The notes under the pieces are model-generated. The model worked only from the letters and a program-made list of their open reading frames with translations. It made no database searches and had not been told where the DNA came from. The position numbers were made by a program, and so were the translations under genes. Shown here one piece after another: positions 23,735-29,805 of a DNA stretch of 29,805 nucleotides (position 1 is its first letter; each line of letters opens with the position of its first letter). This DNA is from Clostridia bacterium (GTDB lineage Bacteria > Bacillota > Clostridia > TANB77 > CAG-508): NCBI GenBank assembly GCA_900772235.1, contig CAAGQX010000035.1:1-29805 (forward strand), written 5' to 3'.

Positions 23735-24349
23735 ATGTTTTTGGCTCTTATAATAAGACGCTTGCCATTTGAATTATTACAAGTAAGAAGAGTAATTTCT
23801 CTCTTCCCGATTTTCATTTTGAGACAAGTAACTCATATCTGAAGAATCAATTTCATAAATATTATAGATAGAGTAAATAAATTTATTATTATATATATCA
23901 TAGATGTTTATCGTGTCTTGCACCTTTAGTAAAAAAAGTTTACTAAAAAAAACATCATTATCATAATTATGTCCAGCAATACACAAGTTCCCATTCTCTC
24001 CAATATTTGGACCATAAAATTTGCATACAGATATTTTTAAAAGCTCATCTGAACATTGAGAAAAAATAGGGTATGAAATATCTAACTTTGGTATTTCAAT
24101 ATTTCCTATAATTGAAATAATATTATCTTCAGCTTTTATAGCCGTATTTGGAACAGAAGAATATAGACGGCTAAGTGAATAACTCTTACTGGTGGTTTCG
24201 GAAACCTTCTGAGAATTCTTTTTAGAAAATTTACTATAAAGAAGGCTTACAATAATACATAAAATAATACAAAAAAATATTAAAAACTGAATTAAATATA
24301 TTTTTTTATTAAATTTTTTAAACTTTTTATTTTCTAAAATTTGATTCAT
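23716..24349 (-). CDS. Sortase, one CGG +1 shift site
   Basis: A membrane-anchored transpeptidase that joins C-terminally sorted proteins to the cell wall. From MNQILENKKF it has a hydrophobic anchor near residues 15-40, then the sortase barrel: GNIEIPKLDISYPIF and GENGNLCIAGHNY with the catalytic His. At 23809-23807 the frame meets CGG. Read in frame zero it ends 9 codons later with no active-site Cys. Moving +1 gives GKREITLLTCNNSNGKRLIIRAK, which contains the TLxTC catalytic Cys and the downstream catalytic Arg, then stops at 23716; total 210 residues. The start is uncertain because no clear ribosome site is seen. Class D/E-like by eye. It is convergent with its likely substrate gene. Confidence 0.88.
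23806..23809 (-). other. CGG +1 recoding site 6 (sortase, Gly181)
   Basis: On the minus strand it reads GAA AAT CGGG AAG. The +1 frame restores ENGKREITLLTC. The glycine codon is GGG, so the fourth base can be A, T or G across the seven sites. This site is on the opposite strand from the other six, which argues against a strand-specific artefact. Confidence 0.9.
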
Positions 24350-24392
24350 AATAATATTTTTAGAAAAAAAGTAATAAATATTCCTAAAAGTA

Positions 24393-24421
24393 TTGCAAAT
24401 GCTAGAAAAATCTTGTATAAT
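24393..24421 (+). promoter_or_regulatory. Promoter of the rimP-nusA-infB operon
   Basis: TTGCAA (24393-24398), 17-base spacer, consensus TATAAT (24416-24421), 72 bases before the rimP start. Confidence 0.75.
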
Positions 24422-24446
24422 AATTAAGCAAATAAAAAATAACATA

Positions 24447-24470
24447 AAGAGTGGGAAAAATCCCACTCTT
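24447..24470 (+). promoter_or_regulatory. Leader hairpin before rimP
   Basis: AAGAGTGGGA (24447-24456) pairs perfectly with TCCCACTCTT (24461-24470) around an AAAA loop, in the short leader between promoter and start codon. A weak TAACTTTT follows. It may be an attenuator or a protein-binding stem controlling the nusA operon, which is autoregulated in other bacteria. Confidence 0.65.
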
Positions 24471-24492
24471 AACTTTTGAAAAGGAGAAAAAA

Positions 24493-24949
24493 TTGACAAA
24501 TATAGAAAGCAAAGTAGAAGAATTAATAACTAAACCTATAGAAAAATTAGGATATGAATTGTATGATGTTGAATATGTAAAAGAAGGAAAAGATTATTTT
24601 CTAAGAATATACATAGATAGTAACAACGGAATTTCTCTAGATGACTGCGAGAAAGTAAATAACGAAATAACAGATTTACTAGACACAGCAGATTACATAA
24701 AAGAGCAATACTTTTTAGAGGTGTCGTCAACACGGAGTGGAAAAAGTGCTAAAAAAAGATGAACATTTAAGAAAAAATATAGGAGAAGAAGTTCAAATAA
24801 AACTATTTAAACCAATAGAAAAAAGTAAACAATACACGGGAATACTAAAAAGCTTTGACAAAGATACAGTAACATTAGAAGTAGAAAAAAATGATATTAA
24901 TTTTGAAAGAAAAAATATTTCACAAATTAAAACAGTTTATAATTGGTAA
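24493..24949 (+). CDS. rimP: Ribosome maturation factor RimP, one CGG +1 shift site
   Basis: Assists 30S subunit maturation. The start is a TTG at 24493 with AAAAGGAG at 24479-24486. The upstream in-frame ATG at 24451 lies inside the leader hairpin and is not credible. The protein runs IESKVEELITKPIEKLGYELYDVEYVKEGKDYFLRIYID in parts, then GISLDDCEKVNNEI, up to EVSS-T where CGG occurs at 24733-24735. Moving +1 gives TGVEKVLKKDEHLRKNIG and the C-terminal Sm-like barrel to 24949; total 151 residues, the normal length. The family motif here is VSSPG(L/I)xRPL, so the restored Gly is the conserved one. nusA follows after 24 bases. Confidence 0.94.
24733..24736 (+). other. CGG +1 recoding site 7 (rimP, Gly81)
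   Basis: Reads TCA ACA CGGA GTG. Frame zero gives RSGKSAKKR and stops at TGA. The +1 frame restores SSTGVEKVLKK, aligned with the RimP motif SSPGxxRPLK. The glycine codon is GGA. Confidence 0.92.
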
Positions 24950-24973
24950 TATTAAGAAAGGGTGGTATAAAAA

Positions 24974-26092
24974 ATGAAAACTATTGATAACAAAGAATTA
25001 GTTATGGCATTGGAAGAACTAGAAAAGGAAAGAGGAATTGATAAAAACTATTTATTACAATCTATAGAAGATGCACTAGTAATTGCATACAAGAAAAACT
25101 TCGATTCAGCAGAAAATGTAAAAGTAGTAATGGACAAAGCAACAGGAGAAATACATGTATATAGCCAAAAAGAAGTAGTAGAAACAGTAGAAGATGAATA
25201 TTTGCAAATAAGTTTAGAAATGGCAAAAAAATATGAAAAAACTGCACAAGTAGGGGACACAATAAACATAGAATTAGTACCTAAAGATTTTGGAAGAATA
25301 GCAGCACAAACAGCAAAACAAGTAATTATGCAAAAAATAAGAGAAGAAGAAAGAAGCAAAGTATATACAGAATATAATGACAGAAAAGGTGAGATCGTTT
25401 CAGGAATAATTCAAAAGGCTGACGGAGGAACTGTGGTTCTAGATTTAGGAAAGCTAGAAGGAATTATGCCACTTAAGGAACAAATCCCAACAGAAAAGTA
25501 TAGAGTAAATGATAAAATAAAAGCATATGTAGTAAGTGTAGAAAAAGGTTTAAAAGGTGTTCCACAAGTTTTAGTTTCAAGAAATCATCCGGACTTTGTA
25601 AGGAAATTATTTGAATTTGAAATACCTGAAATTTATGAAGGATTAATAGAAATAAAAAGTGTATCTAGAGATGCAGGAAACAGAAGCAAAGTAGCTGTAT
25701 ACTCTACAAATCCAGATATAGATCCAGTTGGTTCTTGTGTAGGACAAAAAGGAATAAGAATTCAAAATATAATAAACGAACTAAATGGAGAAAAAATAGA
25801 TGTAATTGAATGGAGCGAGGATCCAGCAACATTTATTTCAGCAGCACTTTTACCAGCTCAAGTAATGGCAGTAGATGTAAAAGAAGACGAAAAATTTGCA
25901 CAAGTAATTGTTCCAGATGATCAACTATCTTTAGCTATTGGAAAATCTGGGCAAAATGCAAGACTTGCAGCAAGACTTGTAAAATGGAAAATTGATATAA
26001 AAAGTGAATCACAATTTAGAGAATTGTTAGAATATAATGAAAACAGGGAAAATGAAGAAAACCAAGAAATAGAAGAAGGAAATGAAGAATAA
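24974..26092 (+). CDS. nusA: Transcription termination/antitermination factor NusA
   Basis: Binds RNA polymerase and nascent RNA, modulating pausing and termination. The 372-residue protein has the N-terminal RNAP-binding domain (ALEELEKERGIDKNYLLQSIEDALVIAYKK in parts), an S1 domain (GEIVSGIIQKADGGTVVLDLGKLEGIMP), and two KH domains (DPVGSCVGQKGIRIQNIINEL; VPDDQLSLAIGKSGQNARLAARL). It lacks the acidic repeats of proteobacterial NusA, as usual in Bacillota, and ends in a short Glu/Asn-rich tail. Its TAA overlaps the ylxR ATG by one base. Confidence 0.97.
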   Translation: MKTIDNKELVMALEELEKERGIDKNYLLQSIEDALVIAYKKNFDSAENVKVVMDKATGEIHVYSQKEVVETVEDEYLQISLEMAKKYEKTAQVGDTINIELVPKDFGRIAAQTAKQVIMQKIREEERSKVYTEYNDRKGEIVSGIIQKADGGTVVLDLGKLEGIMPLKEQIPTEKYRVNDKIKAYVVSVEKGLKGVPQVLVSRNHPDFVRKLFEFEIPEIYEGLIEIKSVSRDAGNRSKVAVYSTNPDIDPVGSCVGQKGIRIQNIINELNGEKIDVIEWSEDPATFISAALLPAQVMAVDVKEDEKFAQVIVPDDQLSLAIGKSGQNARLAARLVKWKIDIKSESQFRELLEYNENRENEENQEIEEGNEE

Positions 26093-26370
26093 TGAAAAAA
26101 ATTGTTCAAAGAACGTGTATAGGTTGTAATTCAAAAAAAGACAAAAAAGAACTAATTAGGTTAGTATTAAATAAAAATGGAGAATTTTTTGTTGATGAAA
26201 CAGGCAAAGCAGAAGGAAGAGGCATATATATCTGCAATGATGAATGTTTAGAAAAAGCAAAAAAAACCAAAAGATTGGAAAAAACATTTGGAATAAAAAT
26301 AAGCGATGAACTTTGTGATTATATAAGGGGTGTAATTATTGAAAGAAGAAGCAAAAAAGAAAACAACTAA
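26092..26370 (+). CDS. ylxR: YlxR / RnpM (RNase P modulator)
   Basis: A 92-residue DUF448 protein. It has RTCIGCNSKKDKKELIRLV, the GRGIYIC signature and the CNDECLEKAKK continuation. B. subtilis YlxR has been described as an RNA-binding modulator of RNase P. It is encoded as usual between nusA and infB, with its start overlapping the nusA stop. The L7Ae-like ylxQ often found next is missing here; infB starts 26 bases later. Confidence 0.93.
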   Translation: MKKIVQRTCIGCNSKKDKKELIRLVLNKNGEFFVDETGKAEGRGIYICNDECLEKAKKTKRLEKTFGIKISDELCDYIRGVIIERRSKKENN

Positions 26371-26396
26371 TAGTAAAAAATGTGGAGGTGATATTA

Positions 26397-29282
26397 ATGG
26401 GTAAAATGAAAATACACGAAATAGCAAAAAAATTGGGACTAAATAGTAAAGAAGTACTAGAAAAGGCAAAAGAAATGGGATTAGATGTAAAGAGCCATTT
26501 AAGCATATTGGAAGAAGCAGATGCAAAAAAACTTGAAGAAAGCTTTGAAAAAACTAAAAAAGATATCCCTGAAAAAACTAGTGGACCAGTAATAATAAGA
26601 AGACAGGTTATAATGGAAAACGAAGAAGAAAAAAAGGTGGATAAACCAAAAAATGAACAACCTGCTAAAAAAGGTGTAGGGTTTGTAGAAAATGAAAGAA
26701 AGAAAGATTACAATATCGTGTATAGAAACAGACCAACTAAGCCACTAACTGTTAGTGAATTGTTTGGCAAACCTAAAAAGGAAGAACCTAAAGCTGAACC
26801 TAAAATTGAGGCTAAAACTGAAAACACAGTAGTTGAAGTTAAAGAAGAAAAAAAGGCAGTAGAAGAGGTTGCACCCAAAAAAGAAGAAATTAAAGAAAAA
26901 GAAGTAAATAATAATAAACCAACTTATCAAAAAGATAATAATGGTTTTAATAATAGTGTCAATAGACCATATAACAGAGATAACAATAGACCGTTTAATA
27001 GAGATGGAAGAAATGGTAACAATTCTTTTAATAATCAAAATCGCCCATATAATAGAGATAATAGATTTAACAACGAAAATAGACCATATAACAGAGATAA
27101 TAATAGGCCATTTAATAAAGACGGAAGAAGCGGAAATAATAATTTTAATAATGGAAATAGACCATTTAATAGAAATGGACAAAGAAGACCTTTAGATGAA
27201 AGAGGCGTTGAAAAAAATATTAAAAATATAATGTCTGCAGATGTTGGAGAAAAAGAAAATGTTAGAGATTATGCCAACAAAGCAATAGACAAGCAAAAAA
27301 ACAATAATAAATATGATGAAAATAGAAATACAAGAAAAGCTTCAAAATCAAGAAAAGGAAATTATGAAGAATTTAGTAGTCATAAACTAAAAGACTTAAA
27401 ACAAGAAAACAGATTATCAAATATGTTTGCAGAAGGATCGATGTTAGATTATTACGATTTAACAACCACTAGAGGAAAGAGAAGCAAAAAGAAAATAGAT
27501 AATTCTGAAGAAAGAAATAAACAAAAAATATTCCAATTAACAGAAATAACAATACCAGAAAGTATTTCTGTAAAAGATTTAAGTACAGAATTAAAGAAAA
27601 CAAGTGGTGAAATTATAAAGAAATTATTAGGATATGGAATTTTAGCAACAATAAATAATGAAGTAGATTTTGATACAGCATTTTTAATTGCACAAGAATT
27701 CGGAGTAACAGCAATAAAGAAAGAAGTTGTTTCAGATGAAGATAAATTATTTGATGATAGCGAAGATAGAGAAGAAGATTTAAAACCAAGACCACCAGTT
27801 GTTGTAGTTATGGGACACGTTGACCACGGTAAAACTTCACTTTTAGATGCAGTAAGGCAAACTAATGTAATTGAAGGAGAAGCAGGGGGAATAACTCAGG
27901 CAATAGGTGCATATAAAGTTAAAATTAACGATAGAGAAATAACATTCTTGGATACACCAGGGCACGAAGCATTTACAGCTATGCGTGCAAGAGGTGCTCA
28001 AATTACTGATATAGCAATACTTGTAGTTGCTGCAAATGATGGTGTTATGCCTCAAACAGTAGAAGCTATTAACCACGCTAAAGCTGCTGATATACCAATT
28101 ATAGTTGCTATAAATAAAATTGATGTTGAAGGAGCAAACCCACAAAAAGTAAAACAAGAATTAATGGAATATGGATTAGTTCCAGAAGAATGGGGCGGAG
28201 ATACTATATTTGTAGAAATTTCTGCTAAAAAGAAAATAAACATTGATGGATTACTAGAAATGGTACTTTTAGTTGCAGATATGAAAGAACTAAAAGCAAA
28301 TCCAAATAAACAAGCAAAAGGTGTTGTTATAGAAGCTAAACTAGATAAAACAAAAGGAGCTGTAGCTACTGTACTTGTACAAAGAGGTACATTAGATGCA
28401 GGAGATACTATAATAGTAGGTTCAACAATAGGAAGAATTAGGACTATGACTGATGAAAACGGTAAAAAAATAAAGAAAGCCGGACCATCAACACCAGTAG
28501 AAATAACAGGATTTTCATCTGTTCCTGAAGCAGGAGAAACCTTCTATGAAGTTGAAGACGAAAAAACAGCAAAACATTTAATAGAAACAAGAAAACGCAA
28601 AGAAAGAGAAAAATCATTAAATGCAAATGCAAGAGTTACTTTAGATGATTTATTTGGACAAATAGAAAAAGGAAACTTAAAACAACTAAACTTAATAGTA
28701 AAAGCAGATGTTCAAGGTTCAGTAGAAGCTGTAAAATCTGCATTAGAAAAACTTTCTAATGACGAAGTAAAAGTTAAAGTAATACACGCAAATGTTGGAG
28801 CTGTTACAGAATCAGATGTAACACTTGCAGATGTTTCAAATGCAATTATTATAGCATTCAATGTAAGACCAGAACCATTAGCAAAAGATAAAGCAGAGAA
28901 ATCAGGAGTAGAAATAAAAACATATTCTGTAATATACAATGCAATAGAAGATGTAGAAGCAGCAATGAAAGGAATGTTAGACCCAGTATATAAAGAAGTG
29001 GTAATTGGAACAGCAGAAGTAAGACAAATATTTAAAATCTCTAATGTTGGAACAATTGCTGGATGCTATGTTACAAGTGGAAAAGTTGCAAGAAATGCAG
29101 GAGTAAGAGTAATAAGAGATAATGTAGTTATACATGAAGGAAAACTAGTTTCATTAAAAAGAATGAAAGATGATGCAAAAGAAGTAAACCACGGATTTGA
29201 ATGTGGTATCCAAATAGAAAACTTTAATGACTTACAAGAAATGGACGTTATTGAAGCATTTGTTATGGAACAAGTGAAATAA
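26397..29282 (+). CDS. infB: Translation initiation factor IF-2
   Basis: A GTPase that places fMet-tRNA on the 30S subunit. I start at the ATG 26397 (MGKMKIHEIAKKLGL) with GGAGGTG 6 bases upstream; the GTG at 26382 overlaps this site. It has 961 residues. The IF2N domain comes first, then a Glu/Lys-rich and an Asn/Arg/Pro-rich linker with tandem repeats (about residues 185-265), then a second IF2N-like domain. The G domain near 473 follows: GHVDHGKTSLLDAVR (G1), GITQAIGAY, DTPGHEAFTAMRARG (G3), NKID (G4), and SAKK (G5). Domains II, III and IV complete it. rbfA follows after 69 bases. Confidence 0.98.
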   Translation: MGKMKIHEIAKKLGLNSKEVLEKAKEMGLDVKSHLSILEEADAKKLEESFEKTKKDIPEKTSGPVIIRRQVIMENEEEKKVDKPKNEQPAKKGVGFVENERKKDYNIVYRNRPTKPLTVSELFGKPKKEEPKAEPKIEAKTENTVVEVKEEKKAVEEVAPKKEEIKEKEVNNNKPTYQKDNNGFNNSVNRPYNRDNNRPFNRDGRNGNNSFNNQNRPYNRDNRFNNENRPYNRDNNRPFNKDGRSGNNNFNNGNRPFNRNGQRRPLDERGVEKNIKNIMSADVGEKENVRDYANKAIDKQKNNNKYDENRNTRKASKSRKGNYEEFSSHKLKDLKQENRLSNMFAEGSMLDYYDLTTTRGKRSKKKIDNSEERNKQKIFQLTEITIPESISVKDLSTELKKTSGEIIKKLLGYGILATINNEVDFDTAFLIAQEFGVTAIKKEVVSDEDKLFDDSEDREEDLKPRPPVVVVMGHVDHGKTSLLDAVRQTNVIEGEAGGITQAIGAYKVKINDREITFLDTPGHEAFTAMRARGAQITDIAILVVAANDGVMPQTVEAINHAKAADIPIIVAINKIDVEGANPQKVKQELMEYGLVPEEWGGDTIFVEISAKKKINIDGLLEMVLLVADMKELKANPNKQAKGVVIEAKLDKTKGAVATVLVQRGTLDAGDTIIVGSTIGRIRTMTDENGKKIKKAGPSTPVEITGFSSVPEAGETFYEVEDEKTAKHLIETRKRKEREKSLNANARVTLDDLFGQIEKGNLKQLNLIVKADVQGSVEAVKSALEKLSNDEVKVKVIHANVGAVTESDVTLADVSNAIIIAFNVRPEPLAKDKAEKSGVEIKTYSVIYNAIEDVEAAMKGMLDPVYKEVVIGTAEVRQIFKISNVGTIAGCYVTSGKVARNAGVRVIRDNVVIHEGKLVSLKRMKDDAKEVNHGFECGIQIENFNDLQEMDVIEAFVMEQVK
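26963..27178 (+). repeat. Asn/Arg/Pro-rich tandem repeats in infB
   Basis: Units of the type NRPYNRDNNRPFNRDGR and NRPYNRDN recur four to five times with close DNA-level identity, giving a low-complexity disordered linker. A length polymorphism between strains would be expected. Confidence 0.85.
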
Positions 29283-29311
29283 AAACATAATAACAAAATA
29301 TATTTGTAATA

Positions 29312-29330
29312 GGGTGCATAATTTGCACCC
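29312..29330 (+). terminator. Hairpin between infB and rbfA
   Basis: GGGTGCA (29312-29318) / TGCACCC (29324-29330), loop TAATT. A, T and A bases follow and not a T run, so it is a weak terminator or processing stem. Confidence 0.5.
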
Positions 29331-29351
29331 ATTATAAAAAAGGAGACAAAA

Positions 29352-29735
29352 ATGCAAAAAAATAATAATGGTAGTAACCGTTTGGCTAGAGTCAACGAGG
29401 AATTAAAAAGGGAAATTAGTAATATAATAAATTATGAAGTGAAAAATTCTAATGTAACAGGAATTATTAGTGTTACAAAGGTAAAAGTTTCACCAGATTT
29501 AAGATATGCTAAAGTTTCTGTAAGTATATTAAATTCTAGAAATGTAAAGCAAACATTAGCTGGGCTGAAAGCTGCTTCAGGATTTATAAGAAGTAGAGTA
29601 GCTGAGAAAATTAACTTAAGAGTAACACCAGAATTAGTGTTTGAGCTAGACGACTCAATGGTATATGGGGAGAAAATTGATAATATTTTAAAGGATATTA
29701 TGAAAGATATAAAACCAGAAGATAATGAAGATTAA
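29352..29735 (+). CDS. rbfA: Ribosome-binding factor A
   Basis: Binds the 30S subunit during 16S rRNA 5' end maturation. The 127-residue protein has NRLARVNEELKREISNIIN at the N-terminus, the GIISVTKVKVSPDLRYAKVSVSIL KH-like core in parts and the C-terminal LRVTPELVFELDDSMVYGEKI signature. AAAAAGGAG precedes the ATG. Last gene of the rimP-nusA-ylxR-infB-rbfA order in the window. Confidence 0.97.
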   Translation: MQKNNNGSNRLARVNEELKREISNIINYEVKNSNVTGIISVTKVKVSPDLRYAKVSVSILNSRNVKQTLAGLKAASGFIRSRVAEKINLRVTPELVFELDDSMVYGEKIDNILKDIMKDIKPEDNED

Positions 29736-29777
29736 ATAAATTGTAATTTATCTGACCATTTATATGCAAATTTGGAA

Positions 29778-29805
29778 TGTAGGGGCGATTTTAATCGCCC
29801 GCAAA
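29778..29805 (+). repeat. GGGGCGATT hairpin repeat at the window end
   Basis: TGTAGGGGCGATT followed by TTAATCGCCCGCAAA is identical over its core to the copy at 22236. It lies 42 bases after rbfA and runs off the window. Confidence 0.85.

Noticed and set aside
3671..24949. The split genes as plain pseudogenes or as separate short genes
   Set aside because: Seven interruptions share the same CGG and the same +1 direction, each joined protein is full length with intact motifs, and no other lesions appear in them. Random decay would give varied stops, deletions and phases.
3671..24949. CGG reassigned to another amino acid (for example Trp or Gln, as in some bacteria)
   Set aside because: Any in-frame reading of CGG still runs into a frame-zero stop within 6 to 27 codons and out of homology. 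Only a change of frame restores the proteins.
3671..24949. Systematic sequencing or assembly error adding C before GG
   Set aside because: Not fully excluded without reads, but unlikely. The inserted base is always C, always directly before an in-phase Gly codon, on both strands, with no other indels in about 24 kb of coding sequence except the decayed tail at 16.7 kb.
3671..24949. A shared upstream Shine-Dalgarno stimulator for all CGG shifts
   Set aside because: Purine-rich stretches precede the dus and rimP sites but not the mtaB, rodA or sortase sites, so no common stimulator is visible.

Overview
The window is strongly AT-rich, gene-dense chromosomal DNA from a low-GC Gram-positive bacterium, most likely an uncultured gut-type member of Clostridia (Bacillota). 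The evidence is housekeeping promoters of the TTGACA-N17-TATAAT type, an HrcA/CIRCE-like operator before groESL, purine-rich ribosome binding sites, AGA as the main arginine codon, a five-gene glycolytic cluster, MinD/MinE next to RodA, type II pantothenate kinase, and the rimP-nusA-ylxR-infB-rbfA order. I see no rRNA, tRNA, CRISPR array or intact transposase gene.

Layout. 1-2545: leader repeat, CIRCE-type operator, groES-groEL and a tiny basic ORF. 2664-4956: mreB and mtaB (tRNA methylthiotransferase). 5118-5429: small unknown gene. 5533-12205: glycolytic run gap-pgk-(membrane protein)-tpiA-gpmI-eno, closed by a strong terminator. 12230-12535 (minus): a compositionally foreign small gene. 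12789-16640: U32-family protein, YgjP-like metalloprotein and a coiled-coil protein with a decayed tail. 17114-20663: minD-minE-rodA-dus. 20945-23198: mazF-type toxin without a visible antitoxin, coaW and pgsA. 23313-24349: a small exported protein with a sorting-signal-like C-terminus, convergent with a sortase. 24493-29735: rimP-nusA-ylxR-infB-rbfA. A family of short GC-rich hairpin repeats is scattered between genes.

The main observation is a recurrent recoding signature. Five conserved genes (mtaB twice, rodA twice, dus, rimP, and the minus-strand sortase) are each interrupted by what looks like a one-base insertion. All seven interruptions are the same: an in-frame CGG codon, after which the protein continues in the +1 frame with the GGN starting one base later read as glycine (CGGN read as Gly). 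The restored glycine falls at a recognisable family position in at least four cases (TLGCKVNQYE in MtaB, GRGALG in Dus, the SSxG motif of RimP, NIGM-proximal Gly in RodA). The restored frame brings back essential parts, such as the catalytic Cys and Arg of the sortase. By eye, no other in-frame CGG occurs in the native genes (roughly 8,000 codons). The only two further in-frame CGG codons are in the foreign-looking gene at 12230-12535. CGU, CGC and CGA are used as normal arginine codons. This suggests that CGG has no cognate arginine tRNA here and is a genome-wide +1 frameshift or quadruplet glycine signal. Ty1 CUU-AGG-C frameshifting is the closest precedent I know (a hungry Arg codon shifted to GGC Gly). 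I know of no described bacterial system like this, and a systematic sequence error has to be excluded.
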